Assembly: GCA_032629725.1 (NCBI GenBank)
Contig: JAFEVB010000023.1
Span: forward strand, 744,001-808,000
Length of the DNA stretch: 64,000 nt
Source: Gremmenia infestans
Taxonomy: Eukaryota; Ascomycota; Leotiomycetes; Helotiales; Hamatocanthoscyphaceae
Reading direction: 5' to 3'
Below the pieces are notes generated by a model that saw only the letters and a list, made by a program, of their open reading frames with translations, had not been told where the DNA came from and did not search any database. Shown one piece after another: positions 46,026-56,730 of this stretch (position 1 is the first letter of the stretch; each line of letters begins with the position of its first letter). Made by a program: the position numbers and the translations under genes.

Positions 46026-46332
46026 TATCGACACGGAATATGCAACTCCAAGAAGTTTTGCAGCGCGACGGAAAATCCGTCGACCATCATTTTACTTTCG
46101 AATCTCAGAATTTGCCGTGCAGCTGAGTAGCCTACGAATAAACATGTTGGAAACCATGCAATTCAGTGTATATCTAGTAATACAAGAGAATATAATCCAC
46201 TCATGGTAGTTCCTATTGTGTTTAAGATTCGGCACATGACATGCCTACAAAATCGCCAAAGTCCCTATAAATAGAGGCTTTCGCTTGATATCATCCCCTA
46301 AATAGCCTATTTCCCTACTCGCAACGGATTGT
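46026..46332. other. Convergent intergenic, no feature
   Basis: 3' ends of the GNAT and SDR genes meet here. No terminator-like structure recognised. Confidence 0.4.
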
Positions 46333-47139
46333 TCAAGCTCTTCCAGTAGAAGAAGTGATTCCGCCATCTACTACAATCTTCTGTCCTGTTATATATTTCG
46401 CCTCCTCCGATACCAGAAACAAAGTCGTATTCGCGACATCCCAAGCATCCCCCATCCTACCAGATGGAACCTGCGCATTCCTCATCTTCATATACGCTCC
46501 GTACCCATCATCGCTCGCAAATCGAGTTGATAGATTCTTCGTGTACGGCGTATCCATCAATCCCGGTACCACTGTATTCAACCTCACTCCTTTCGAGGCG
46601 TAGATTACAGCAGTAGCCTTCATGAACTGCATAATGGCCGCCTTTGACGCTGAGTATCCGACTTGAGGTTTTCCAATATACCGCAAACCCGCAATGCTGG
46701 CCACACTGACAACCGCACCACTGCCCTGCTTCTCCATGATCGGAAGGACATGATGGCAAGCCAAGAAGACAGGCTTGAGATTGATATCCATTTGCGAATC
46801 CCACGTCGCCTCAGACATTGTCGCCGGACACCCAGGCTCTGAACGCCCGACATTATTCACCAAGATGTCGATGCGTCCATATTTCGCCATGCACGCATCG
46901 ATAAGGGCTTTGACAGAATCCGAGCATGTAACATCTGTCTCTAAGATATCGCAGATCCCTCCTTCCCCCTCGATCTTTTCCTTCGTGCCAATGGCGGATG
47001 CGAGAGTGCGGTTGCCGCCGAATATTTTAGCGCCCTGTCGTGCTAGGAGCACTGCGATTGAAGCGCCGATGCCCCATCCTCCAGGGGCACTTTGACCGAG
47101 GCCAGTGATAACTGCGATTTTCCCGTCAAGTCTCAACAT
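46333..47139 (-). CDS. Classical short-chain dehydrogenase/reductase
   Basis: Single exon, 268 aa, typical length. Rossmann start KIAVITGLGQSAPGGWGIGASIA, which carries a short insertion in the TGxxxGxG loop. NNVG at 95-98, catalytic Ser148 (SVASIAG), Tyr162 and Lys166 (YSASK), then PGLMDTP and the C-terminal GQKIVVDGG. No basic residue directly after the glycine loop is obvious, so NAD versus NADP cannot be decided; N43-R44 might favour NADP. It is divergent from an IlvD-type dehydratase (298 bp between starts). Sugar or sugar-acid dehydrogenases are often paired with such dehydratases, so a polyol/aldonate pathway step is a reasonable guess. Intact. Confidence 0.93.
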   Translation of the reverse strand: MLRLDGKIAVITGLGQSAPGGWGIGASIAVLLARQGAKIFGGNRTLASAIGTKEKIEGEGGICDILETDVTCSDSVKALIDACMAKYGRIDILVNNVGRSEPGCPATMSEATWDSQMDINLKPVFLACHHVLPIMEKQGSGAVVSVASIAGLRYIGKPQVGYSASKAAIMQFMKATAVIYASKGVRLNTVVPGLMDTPYTKNLSTRFASDDGYGAYMKMRNAQVPSGRMGDAWDVANTTLFLVSEEAKYITGQKIVVDGGITSSTGRA

Positions 47140-47437
47140 TTGGTCAGAAGAGGACTTTTAGCATATTTCCGATCAGGAATTGAAACATATAGTCAAAGGA
47201 CTTCTTTTATACCGAAACCGCACTACCTTCGTATGCTGCTGGGCTTGCTTGTGCGGAATCTCCGCATATAAATGGGGTGGTGAATGCGGGTTCCCCGCCC
47301 CGAAACTAAAGCTACTGTATTTCGCAACGGCCAGTCAATCACACGGCTCGTATTATTTCTTCATTGACTGTTGTAAACTTACATACCTATTCTACTCGGT
47401 TTTCTTACGCGAACCCCATTTCTTGTCGACTTTCAGA
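47140..47437. promoter_or_regulatory. Shared SDR/IlvD promoter with a CGG-N5-CCG site
   Basis: Divergent promoter. CGGAATCTCCG at 47254-47264 is an inverted CGG repeat with 5-bp spacing, a form recognised by Zn2Cys6 dimers. It lies directly upstream of TATAAAT at 47267-47273, which faces the IlvD gene. Function inferred from position only. Confidence 0.4.
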
Positions 47438-49327
47438 ATGAGTCAAATCAACAAAGATGACTATGACCTCTCCAAGCCCATTTCTTCTACCTCGGGTCTG
47501 AGGCAAGGACTTACTTCGTACGGGGATGCGCACTTCTCACTGTTTCTACGAAAGGTATTCATCAAAGCCCTTGGATACAGCGAAGAAGCTTTATCGCGGC
47601 CAATAATAGGAATTATCAACACTTATTCAGCCCTCAATCCATGTCACGCCAATGTCCCGCAACTGATTGAAGCTGCAAAGCGGGGTGTTCAGTTGAGCGG
47701 GGGATTGGCTGTTGACTTCCCGACGATCAGTCTCCATGAATCATTTTCTTCGCCTACGAGTATGTTCTTGAGGAATTTGATGAGCATGGATACAGAGGAG
47801 ATGATTAAGGCACAGCCGTTGGATGCTTGCATTATGATTGGAGGTTTGGACTAGATTGGTTGACAGATCATGATATTTGCTAACAGTTACATAGGTTGTG
47901 ACAAAACGGTTCCTGCTCAAATCATGGGCGGGATATCTGCAAACAAACCGGTCCTACCTCTTGTTACAGGCCCGATGATTCCAGGAAGCCACCGTGGACA
48001 ACGTCTGGGGGCGTGTACTGATTGTCGAAGCAACTGGGCAGCCTACAGGGCTGGCTCAATCGATATGGAAGACATTGGCAATTTGAATGAGGAGCTAGCT
48101 CCTTCGGTAGGTTCCGCTCTTTCCTTCCAAATAGTCCATGTATATTCTGACACTGTTCAGGCTGGAACCTGTGGAGTCATGGGAACTGCAAGCACCATGG
48201 CATGCATCACAGCAGCTCTGGGGTTCATGCCCCTCCGAGGTGCCTCAGCACCAGCAGTCTCCTCAACCCGTCTTCGAATCGCAGAAGAAACAGGAGCAAA
48301 TGCAGTATCAGTCGCAGCAAGTAACCGAACGCCCCAAGAGATGCTCAGCAAAGAATCTTTCTTGAACGCTATCACGGTTCTCCAAGCTATCGGAGGATCC
48401 ACCAATGCAGTCGTCCACCTCATGGCAATAATCAATCGACACCCAGCAGTGCAAGGCCAGATAACACTTCAGACTTTCGACGAGGTCGGAAGGAATGTCC
48501 CGCTACTTGTTGACCTTAAACCAAGCGGCGACAACTACATGACCGACTTTCACAATGCCGGTAGTATGCTTGCTCTAATGCATACTCTGAAGCCGCTTCT
48601 CCACCTCTCTGCCATGACTATAACGGGCCAGACTCTGGGCGAAGTTCTCGACGCGTCACCCTTCAACACATTCCCCTTCTCGAGTGCAATTATCAGACCG
48701 CTAGCATCACCCCTTTACCCGGCTTCTTCCCTCATCGTTTTGCGCGGGAATCTCGCCCCAAATGGCGCAGTCATGAAAGCGTCCGCCTCAAAGTACCGGC
48801 ACCTTCTCTCACATCGCGGCCCAGCCGTCGTCTTCGCTGATTCTGCAGACCTAGCGCAGCGCATCGATGATCCAGATTTGGAGGTAAGCAAAAACTCCAT
48901 TTTGGTTCTCCAGGGAATTGGCCCAATTGGGAATCCTGGAATGCCCGAGGCGGGGTTGATTCCAATACCAAGGAAGCTCGCGGAACAAGGTGTGCTGGAT
49001 ATGTTGCGGCTGAGTGATGGGAGGATCTCTGGAACTGCGGGTGGCACCATTGTGGTACACGTGAGCCCGGAAAGTGTGATCCCTAGCTCGGCTTTTGGGG
49101 TTGTTCGAAATGGAGACTTTATAAGCTGCGACATTGAGAGCAGGAGTTTGCATTTGGAGGTGAGCGATGAAGAAATTGAGAGGCGTGTCGCTGAGCGGAA
49201 GAGTTGTGGTGTTTGGGAAGAGAGGAAGACAAAGAGGGGGTACAGAGGCTTGTACGAGAGGTCTGTAAATCAGGCTGAGGAAGGAGCCGACTTCGATTTT
49301 TTGAGCTGTACGGGGCCAAGTCGATGA
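47438..49327 (+). CDS. IlvD/Edd-family dehydratase (sugar-acid dehydratase type)
   Basis: Three exons (47438-47843, 47895-48106, 48161-49327) give 594 aa. Hallmarks are GIINTYSALNPCHANVPQL, PTISLHESF, MIGGCDKTVPAQIMGG (Fe-S Cys at 137), GACTDCRSNW, AGTCGVMGTASTM (Fe-S Cys), AIGGSTNAVVHLMAI, RGNLAPNGAVMKASAS, PIGNPGMPEAG and LSDGRISGTAGG. The CDKT and GTASTM forms are nearer to L-arabonate/D-xylonate dehydratases than to dihydroxyacid dehydratase of valine synthesis, whose motifs read differently. No mitochondrial presequence is apparent, so it is probably cytosolic and catabolic. Divergent from an SDR, suggesting an oxidation-then-dehydration route for a sugar acid. The second intron runs through frame without a stop, but its removal restores the family sequence. 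Confidence 0.92.
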
Positions 49328-49447
49328 ATATCTTCCAACTAAAGTCATCGCAATCAATAATAGCTCAACTCTTGCAATCAAAAATGTCGTGTCAAATTTT
49401 GACTTTCCTCGTGTTCATTGTTAATCACGTCCGTCAAAGGAATCTCA

Positions 49448-51335
49448 TCATGCTCGTCCACTTCCTTCACGACTTGACTTCTTAGTACGTACCCATTTTC
49501 CAAACAACCCGGCGCTCAATCCAGTGACCAAAAAGCTTCCAAGAGCCAACCATCGGAAGTCTTCTGGATGACTCCAAACTATTGTTGCCAACCAGTGGGA
49601 TAGCTCGCCGAGGCTCTTGAAAGACTGTTCCACGCCAGCGAACGTAGATCTCTGTGATACAGGTATCTCGACTTGTCCTAATTCTTGGACCATGAGGTAG
49701 TTGGCGAAGTGGCCGACGCGTGACAATGATAGGAAGGCAAAGAGCGTGATAGTCATCAAGATATGCGGTGAGGTAACCGTTTCATGACCGGCCATCGCTC
49801 TATCCGAAGCATTCAAAAGCAAAATAAATACTGGAATCTGAAATCGTCAATTTACAGTCAGCAGATCAGAATGGGAATTTTACCAAGCATAGAAATTGTG
49901 AAGTGAGACCCCAGAATCCAACCGTTCTTGTAACAGCTGCCTCGACTACCTTATCGTCCTCTTCATTCCGATTTCTCATGGGTGATAGCTTTTGGGTATA
50001 TCTTTTCTTCAGATAGGCGACGGCTGTAGGAGTAATGATGGTACCTAAAAGCCCAAGGATAGAACCCGATGCCCTAGCGAGGGTGATAGCAGACAGCGAA
50101 AACCCAATCTCCAGCAGATGTGTGATGAGCGTTGCAGAGTATGCAAGTACTGTAAGTTGCAGCAGAGCAATCGAAATTGAGGCCGGCCACATTGGGAACG
50201 AAAAGTAATGCTTCAAGCGCGTGGCGGGATCACGGTACATAAAACCATATATTCTCCTTGGCCAGGATCGCGACGGAAGTTGAGGAAATTTGAAGGTATC
50301 CTCAGTGGTAAAATTGCGTGCTCTATTTAGCAAGGTGAAGATGTGCTTTGGCAGCTGAAGCTGAACATTACCCCGCGCAATGACCTGAACACAGCAGACA
50401 CCAAAAGCCCAGAAGGAGATCGTAGATGCAGCAATCACCAAGATCCATACAGTCGGTGAATTGAACGATTTGACGATCAGGGGTAAGAGAGATGGTGCCA
50501 GCAGTTTACAAATCAATTCTATCCGCATCATGACTGAGTTGACATGTGTGAGGCTATAGTCCATCTCGGCAGTAATTTTCCCTACGAGAACAGGCACCCA
50601 GTCTCGTTCCAAACAAAGCCTATAGCCTATTGCACTAAGGTCATGGACAATATCCAGGAACAATATACCTCCAAAAAGCATACCTTTTGCGAGGTCTGAA
50701 AATAGTGTCCCTTTGACCTGGGAGCTATCTTCAGGGTCCGTCGGCCAGAAAAGCCAACAGACATATGCAGCTACCATTGCGGTATGATTGACACATATGG
50801 TAATGAGCAGAGTACGGAGCCGTGACGGCGACTTATCAATCCAGCTACCTACTGCAGATGAGCAGAGAAGCGCTGAGATGGTGGATGCCAAACCCCTAGA
50901 AGAGTTAGTACGTTCCCGATGTATAAAGAATGATATTTACCGGGTTGAAGTAGCAGTAAGGCTCTTTGGGAAAGCTGACGCGACTAGAAATATCTGATTT
51001 TTGATGATTAGATATAACTAGAGACTGCGAGAGTTTAGATGACTTACGGAAGCATATTCGTAGGTCCGCGAATTCCACATGAAGAGAAAATGCATGAGGT
51101 AAACCTTCCACCACTTCGCTCTCTGCGTCGGTTGTAAAATTTTGCTGACGGGGAAATCGACTGAACAATCACTCAAGACTTCAGAGTCTCGCATTCCTGC
51201 CTCGCTGTTCTTCTCCTCGTCCATGTCATATTCTCCTGTGGAAGTGTCGCGTCGATGCCTCTTGCCAGCGTTAATGAAGTCATTGACACTACCACATGAG
51301 CTAATCGAGGAGCTCCTTCCAAATTCTGCGACCAT
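49448..51335 (-). CDS. Ferroportin-like iron exporter (SLC40 family)
   Basis: Four exons (51335-51048, 50993-50941, 50895-49884, 49837-49448) give 580 aa. All introns are short GT-AG (45-54 bp). The N-terminal ~75 residues are acidic and cytosolic. Then come KWWKVYLMHFLFMWNSRTYEYA, STRGLASTISALLCSSAVGSWIDKSPSRLR (TM2-3 loop), FLDIVHDLSAIGYRLCLERDWVPVL and VNSVMMRIELICKLLAPSLLPLI. These match the ferroportin signature, including the ERDW motif and the RxxLxCKxLAP stretch. The C-terminal half contains SLSRVGHFANYLMVQELGQVEIP and SFKSLGELSHWL, also typical. Known ferroportins export Fe2+. In fungi the family is scattered, so the metal and direction are inferred. It sits next to a laccase/MFS/hydrolase block. 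Confidence 0.9.
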
Positions 51336-52152
51336 GCTGCTCTTACTCTTCGATGGCCACGCCGTCGAGGGTCATCAATAGTCCAATTAATATAATATCC
51401 GGATGCGAAATATGTTCAACCGAAAGTGAAAATAGGGTTGTACAAAGTACCTTATTCATCAGCCTCATTCTCACATCAGCACTATCAGCTTCGTCAAGGG
51501 TCGAGGAGATCCCATTGCCACCAGGCAGTCTCATCTACCCTACTAATAATTGGTAAAAGATTTATTTTAACATCGACGATCTGGATTCTGGACATGTTGC
51601 GTCAAAGTAAACATCAATTTGTGCAACCCCTGAATTCCCATTTGGGTTAGTCGCTTCGATGGGTATACCGCTTCCATTCTAGCGTCTTTCACCGCTCGGC
51701 AGGTGATGGGTTCCCGAAGTCATACAAGCTGCACAGTCATACCGGCAGAGTTTTCTGTATGTAGGTACCTTTTCAACACCATGTAAGCCATATGAAGCAA
51801 CCAGCGAGTTGTACTACAGTTATAAAACAGAAAGTAGAATACACTTATAAACCCTTCTCTGCCCTTCTCTGCCCTTCTCTGAAAGTTCTCCAGACGTGCC
51901 CTTTGACTTTCTATCTTCCCTCTACATATCATCACGTCTTCAAGTTCATTTGTGCAAAGTACCTCGATCATGGGTTTACTATCTTTCAATTCGTTACAGA
52001 GAGCGATATTGAGGCAACAGGAGAATGCTTGGCTCATTTTAGCTGTGGTGTAAGTTTGTCCCTCAGCCCGTCCTTTTCCCAGAGTTTGTCGCACCAAAAT
52101 ATTGATAAAGATCAATATACTACAAAAGGGTTAGAAGTTCGAAGTCGAACTA
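51336..52152. other. Intergenic (divergent promoter region)
   Basis: No gene seen. Contains three tandem copies of CCCTTCTCTG at 51852-51881, ~270 bp before the MFS start. Confidence 0.45.
51852..51881. repeat. 10-bp tandem repeat, three exact copies
   Basis: CCCTTCTCTG x3, pyrimidine-rich. Confidence 0.85.
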
Positions 52153-54025
52153 ATGTATAACCTTTCAAATCGAGTATTGCTGATCGAAGTTGCGTTCAGA
52201 TGCTCTGCCATGTTTCTCGATCTCGCAAATCTAAGTGCTATTACCATCGCTCTTCCTACTCTCCGCAAAGAATTCAGCATCTCAACCGGAAACTTGCAAT
52301 GGATCATATCAGCATACGCACTGACCGTCAGCATTTTTAACTCGGTGTTCCCCTTTGAACATTCACTGATGATATCGAACAATTTGGAGCTTTTTTGATG
52401 CTCGGTGGACGTGGTGGTGACATTTTTGGGTACGTCAACCATTCGGGAATGAGACCTGAAAGCTCCAGTGATGCAGAGCTGATGTGTAATTACAGACACC
52501 GACCAATGTTACTCTTTGGGATGTCATTCTTTGCATTGTTCACCCTAGTATCTGCTTTGACGCCGACATTCATTGGTCTCGTGATCGCAAGAGCTTTCCA
52601 AGGTAAACAAGCCCCCAAGTCATGATAACCAGCCGCAATGGTGCATCTAACACCCAACGTAGGGATTGGAGCCGCGTTTACTATTCCTTCCGCGCAAGCT
52701 CATATTGCGATTCATTTTCCCGATCCAGCAAAGAAGGCCAGCGCTCTTGGAATTTGGGGTGCGTCGGGTTCTCTCGGCTTCATGTAAGCACCCCTACGTA
52801 TACGCAGGCCGTTTAATTTCCCGAATATCGTACTAAACTTGCTCGTAGTATTGGCCTCATCTTAGGTGGAATTCTCACGGACTTGCTGGGATGGCGCTGG
52901 ATATTCTGGGCGTCTCTGATGTTCTCGGGGGTGGTAACTCCTGCCGCGTATTTGTTTCTACCCGCTGGAGATCGATCCAGACATCGCCGAGCGCCATCTC
53001 CTGAAGTTCCATCAAACGATGACCAGCATACGAACTCGAAACCACTTCTGAAATCCATTAAAGAGCGCCTCCTTCGATTTGACGCCCCTGGAATACTCCT
53101 TGGGCTCCCTGGGATCATCACTTTAACCTACGCACTCACGTCTTCTAACCAAGATGGTTGGGGCTCCCCTCCGATCATCTCGACGCTCGTAGTCTCGATC
53201 TTCCTACTTATTTCTTTCATCCTGTATGAACGCCAGGCGGCTTCCGCAATTCTTCCGACTCACCTCTTCAAGTCATCCAGTTTCAATCTCACATTGATTC
53301 TAGCTATCAACACCTATGCTGTCCGCCAAGCATGCACTTACTTCCTCACAGTCCAGCTTCAATCCTTCGGCAACAGTCCAATCCACACGTCAGTTCTGTT
53401 CATCCCACTTGGTGTCAGCGCATTGATATCGAACACCATCGCTGGACGCCTGGTACCAATTCTTGGAGCACGTGTCATGTTCATTGTAGGCTGGTCGCTA
53501 TCGATCCCTGGCGTGCTTCTCTTCTCCTTCATCGAAGACAACTCTTCCTACTGGTGCTTCACATTCCCCGCCATGATCCTCTACATTGCTGGTATCGGTG
53601 CCGTCTACATCACCGCCAACTTCGTCGTCGTCTCTTCTGCTTCCAAATCCGATCAAGGGGCAGCAGCTGGTGTCTTTAACGTTGCGCTCCAAGTCGGAGG
53701 TTCGATTCTAGGTCTTGCTGTACTCACTGCCATTGCTCAGGGTATCGAGAAAAAATTCGGCCCGCCAGATATGCCAGCTGGTGATTTCAGTCATGTTGCT
53801 TATCAGAGCGTCTACTACTCTTGTGTAATTCTTTGTGTGGTCGGCTTGGTTTTGAGCATATTTTTCATTCGCGTTCCCGACAGTATGACTGGTAATATTT
53901 GGAAAACAAATACTGTCCCTGCCGCCGCGACTGGATCAACTGAGCCTTCCGCGAACCACTTTGAACTTCGGGAGAGAATGACGATAGTGGAAAGCAGTCG
54001 AAATTTGTCAAGTAATATCAGATAA
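52153..54025 (+). CDS. MFS transporter, DHA2-like; one splice acceptor is non-canonical
   Basis: Exons 52153-52326, 52383-52429, 52496-52602, 52663-52783 and 52849-54025 give 541 aa. The sequence reads AMFLDLANLSAITIALPTL, LQWIISAYALT, then FGAFLMLGGRGGDIFG, HRPMLLFGMSFFALFTLVSALTP, IGAAFTIPSAQAHIAIHFP and GWRWIFWASLMF. These follow the 14-TM DHA2 pattern exactly. Only the second exon start is abnormal: family continuity demands it begins at 52383 (TTTGGAGC), but the two preceding bases are AA, not AG. The nearest AG (52388-52389) gives the wrong phase. So this allele may be mis-spliced, or the base is an error. The other introns are good. The substrate is unknown, probably efflux of small toxic molecules. 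Confidence 0.82.
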
Positions 54026-54610
54026 TATCAGGCAGGTCAGAGATAGAAGCATGATATTCGCAAAAAATTAAGAAGATCGATATGTTCTCCAAGCCGTGGA
54101 TGATTTACTGCAGCGATTGTGAAGACTATGATTCCTAACTTCTCCTGAGCAGAATAATATAACCTAGTGGGGGCAGCCACTACCACCCGTCCAGACCAAC
54201 CCTCTGCTATGCCTCTAGAAGGTCGAATCATAGCCCAATTCCCCCACCCCTCCTTCGTTCCCCAGTTCGCGTCATCGGGGGAGGGGGCTACCCATACTCC
54301 TTCACAACCACAAACCCCCTCTTCTCATACAAACCCATACTCTTTACACTAGCAATCAGAAAGCACTCCCAGCCCGCGTTAGGTATACGCATGGCAGGTT
54401 TACAGAAAGATTGAAAGATTCCAGCTCCTACAATAGATATATGAAAGTTGTCAGTTTTTATCAAGCTTCTTTTCCGTTCTGCTCGGAGTTTATAGGAAGT
54501 CAATTCAATTGTCACCCATGGATTTCGTGCTTACGTGATCTGCACATAATACACAAAGGACCTTTCCCCAAGAGACTTCCCATTATCTTGCGATGTCTGG
54601 TATGACCTAT
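54026..54610. other. Convergent intergenic, no gene seen
   Basis: 3' ends of the MFS and hydrolase genes. No supported feature. Confidence 0.45.
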
Positions 54611-55747
54611 TCAGGAACATGCCTTATAATCCAATCCTGCAGTCCCAAACGCAGCATTGGCAGCAAGATGAAACTGCCAGCTATGTCCAGAGTTCGGCAC
54701 AACCAAGATATCGAAACTGCTTGCTGCAGGAGACAGCTTGGCAGGATCTGCAAGAAATCCACTTGTGCTGTTGTCACAGTTAACTTGGCGGTGACTGATA
54801 CCTTCCCGGTTGCAGAAAATCGCATCATGCTCGCCAGTAGCAATATATACAGGTCTACTGAAACTTGCAGCCGTAGGGAAGGGTGTCGGGATTGTAGAAA
54901 GCTCTCCTGCTGCAATGGTCCCGCGTGTGTCAAAGTAATGCTTCGCCAATGCACGATCGAAACCACCTGGCCAACAGCGTAAGGATTTGAAGCTTGCGAG
55001 GACGCTCTCTGCCAGATAGCCGGCCGAAAGGCTCCCAAAGCGGGTAGCGTCAGCTTGGGCTGCTGGCAAGAGGGTGGGCGGGATGATGTTGGAGTAATTG
55101 AGAGCGTAGTAGCTGGAGAAACCGGTCAGGACGAGAGCGTCGACATCGGTGGGGTGTTGCGCGACTAGTGCGTTGCCGAGCATGGAGCCATAGCTGTGAC
55201 CGATGAAGATGACTGCAGAGTAGGCATGAGGCAGACCGTCTGCTACTCCGGCTCTTACATTGGCGATGATCTGGTGCAACATCTCAACTTGGGATGGAAA
55301 TAATACATCAGGACTATTTGGGTCTGGGTGGGGGGAGACACCATTTCCAATGCGGTCGATCGCGATTGTTGGCAAGCCGTTTTGAGACGCGTCGTTGATC
55401 CAACTATATTGGTCGCCGCCAAAGCCTTGTCCAGGAGCGCCATCACCGGACCAGTCAGTTCATATATTAGGTTTACATTCATTTCCTTAATCTTGAAATT
55501 GGTGACACTTACAATCACGGGTATAAGTTGCACCGTGGAGTAGCAGCTGGATATGACTCTGTCGATGGAGGATGGGAACCGCAGGCTGACAGAAACGAAC
55601 TGCTATGTTGTAGGTGGTAGAGAGAGTGACAGGGATGGTAAAGTCGTTGCATTGTGGTTCGTTCCGCTGCTCGAGTGGACTTGAGGCGGACAATGAAGCA
55701 AGAGGGATCAGAAGGGAGAGAGTCTTGAGACTGCTCCAAAAGTGCAT
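54611..55747 (-). CDS. Secreted alpha/beta-hydrolase; splice acceptor non-canonical
   Basis: Exons 55747-55513 and 55455-54611 give 359 aa. Signal peptide MHFWSSLKTLSLLIPLASLSAS. The fold shows QLLLHGATYTRD (oxyanion HG), the nucleophile elbow GHSYG with Ser166, the acid within YIATGEHDAIFC, and the catalytic His in VPNSGHSWQFH near the end. This is the arrangement of fungal secreted AB-hydrolases of the Abhydrolase_6 type. The donor at 55512 is good (GTAAGT). Frame continuity requires exon 2 to start at 55455, where the preceding bases are TG instead of AG; an in-frame TGA immediately upstream excludes a longer exon. Hence possible mis-splicing, a rare acceptor, or an error. An ester or lactone substrate is likely but unknown. 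Confidence 0.78.
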
Positions 55748-56730
55748 CTTGACGGTTGCGGTGGTTACAGATTGTAATATTTTCCAGTATTCCACAGATG
55801 GTAAAGAATTTTGAAGGTCAAAGAAATAGGAAAGACTAGCCGTAACATGACGAAATAATGCAAAAGTTGTATTGGATTCTTTATAGCACGCGAAATTCAT
55901 TAACTTCTATTGAAATTTGTCAAGGTATAAAGATTGAATTGAAGCCCTTTGTCAAGCTCCCGCCCTTTAGTACGTAAACTAACTACCTTACAGAATACTA
56001 TACCATAGCGCCGCTTAAGTAATTGTTCATCTTATTCAGTAGAACATGTTAATACTCTAATCTTTCTTAACCTTTGCTAGCTACGATTTATTATTTCTAA
56101 GGATTCTAATGATATTTGTTGAACCACAGATCTAATCAATGTGTTGATTGATCCTAAAGTACAAACATAAAGATGTGAGATGCCCTTCCATACCCAAAAG
56201 TGGAAAGAACTAAGTTTCTTTAGCAGTAAGCCTGGTTGAGCTAAAGTTGGGCTGATCTGGACGATCTTTCCGGGGTAATAACGGGTTTAATCCACCGCAT
56301 CCAGAGCTCGGTGACGCAGGCCGCATCTAGAACCTTTCAATCAGGAGATGCTTCTGCATCTCATCCTACTAGTTCTATCATTAACCACTTACGGGCTATT
56401 GAGGCATAGGGCATGCTGAATGCTGACCCTTGGTTTTACGGAGTACGGAGTAGAGACTGCTACCAAGCGAATGGCGAATCTGCAAAAGGGGGGCGGGGTT
56501 TGGTTGTGGGGTAGGACATACCTCTTCACCTGCATTTGACAAGACGCACGACTAAGATCACCCAATAGTCGAGCGCAGGTTTCTCTGAGCAAAATTACAA
56601 TTTTGTATTTGAAATTATTAACAATTAGTGCGGTTATACGCAGTATCTACAACCTATCTTATACAACAAAAGAAAGAGTTCGTCCCGTCGTCGCTTTTAA
56701 GAGTAAGCATCTCTCGATCTACTGTACACC
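55748..56730. other. Intergenic, no gene seen
   Basis: Promoter of the hydrolase and 3' flank of the laccase. No domain recognised. Confidence 0.45.

Noticed and set aside
47180..47437. N-terminal extension of the dehydratase upstream of 47438
   Set aside because: It has no conserved residues, overlaps the TATA box and contains Cys/Tyr-rich text unlike a presequence.
49119..49381. Frames antisense to the dehydratase 3' end
   Set aside because: Shadows only.
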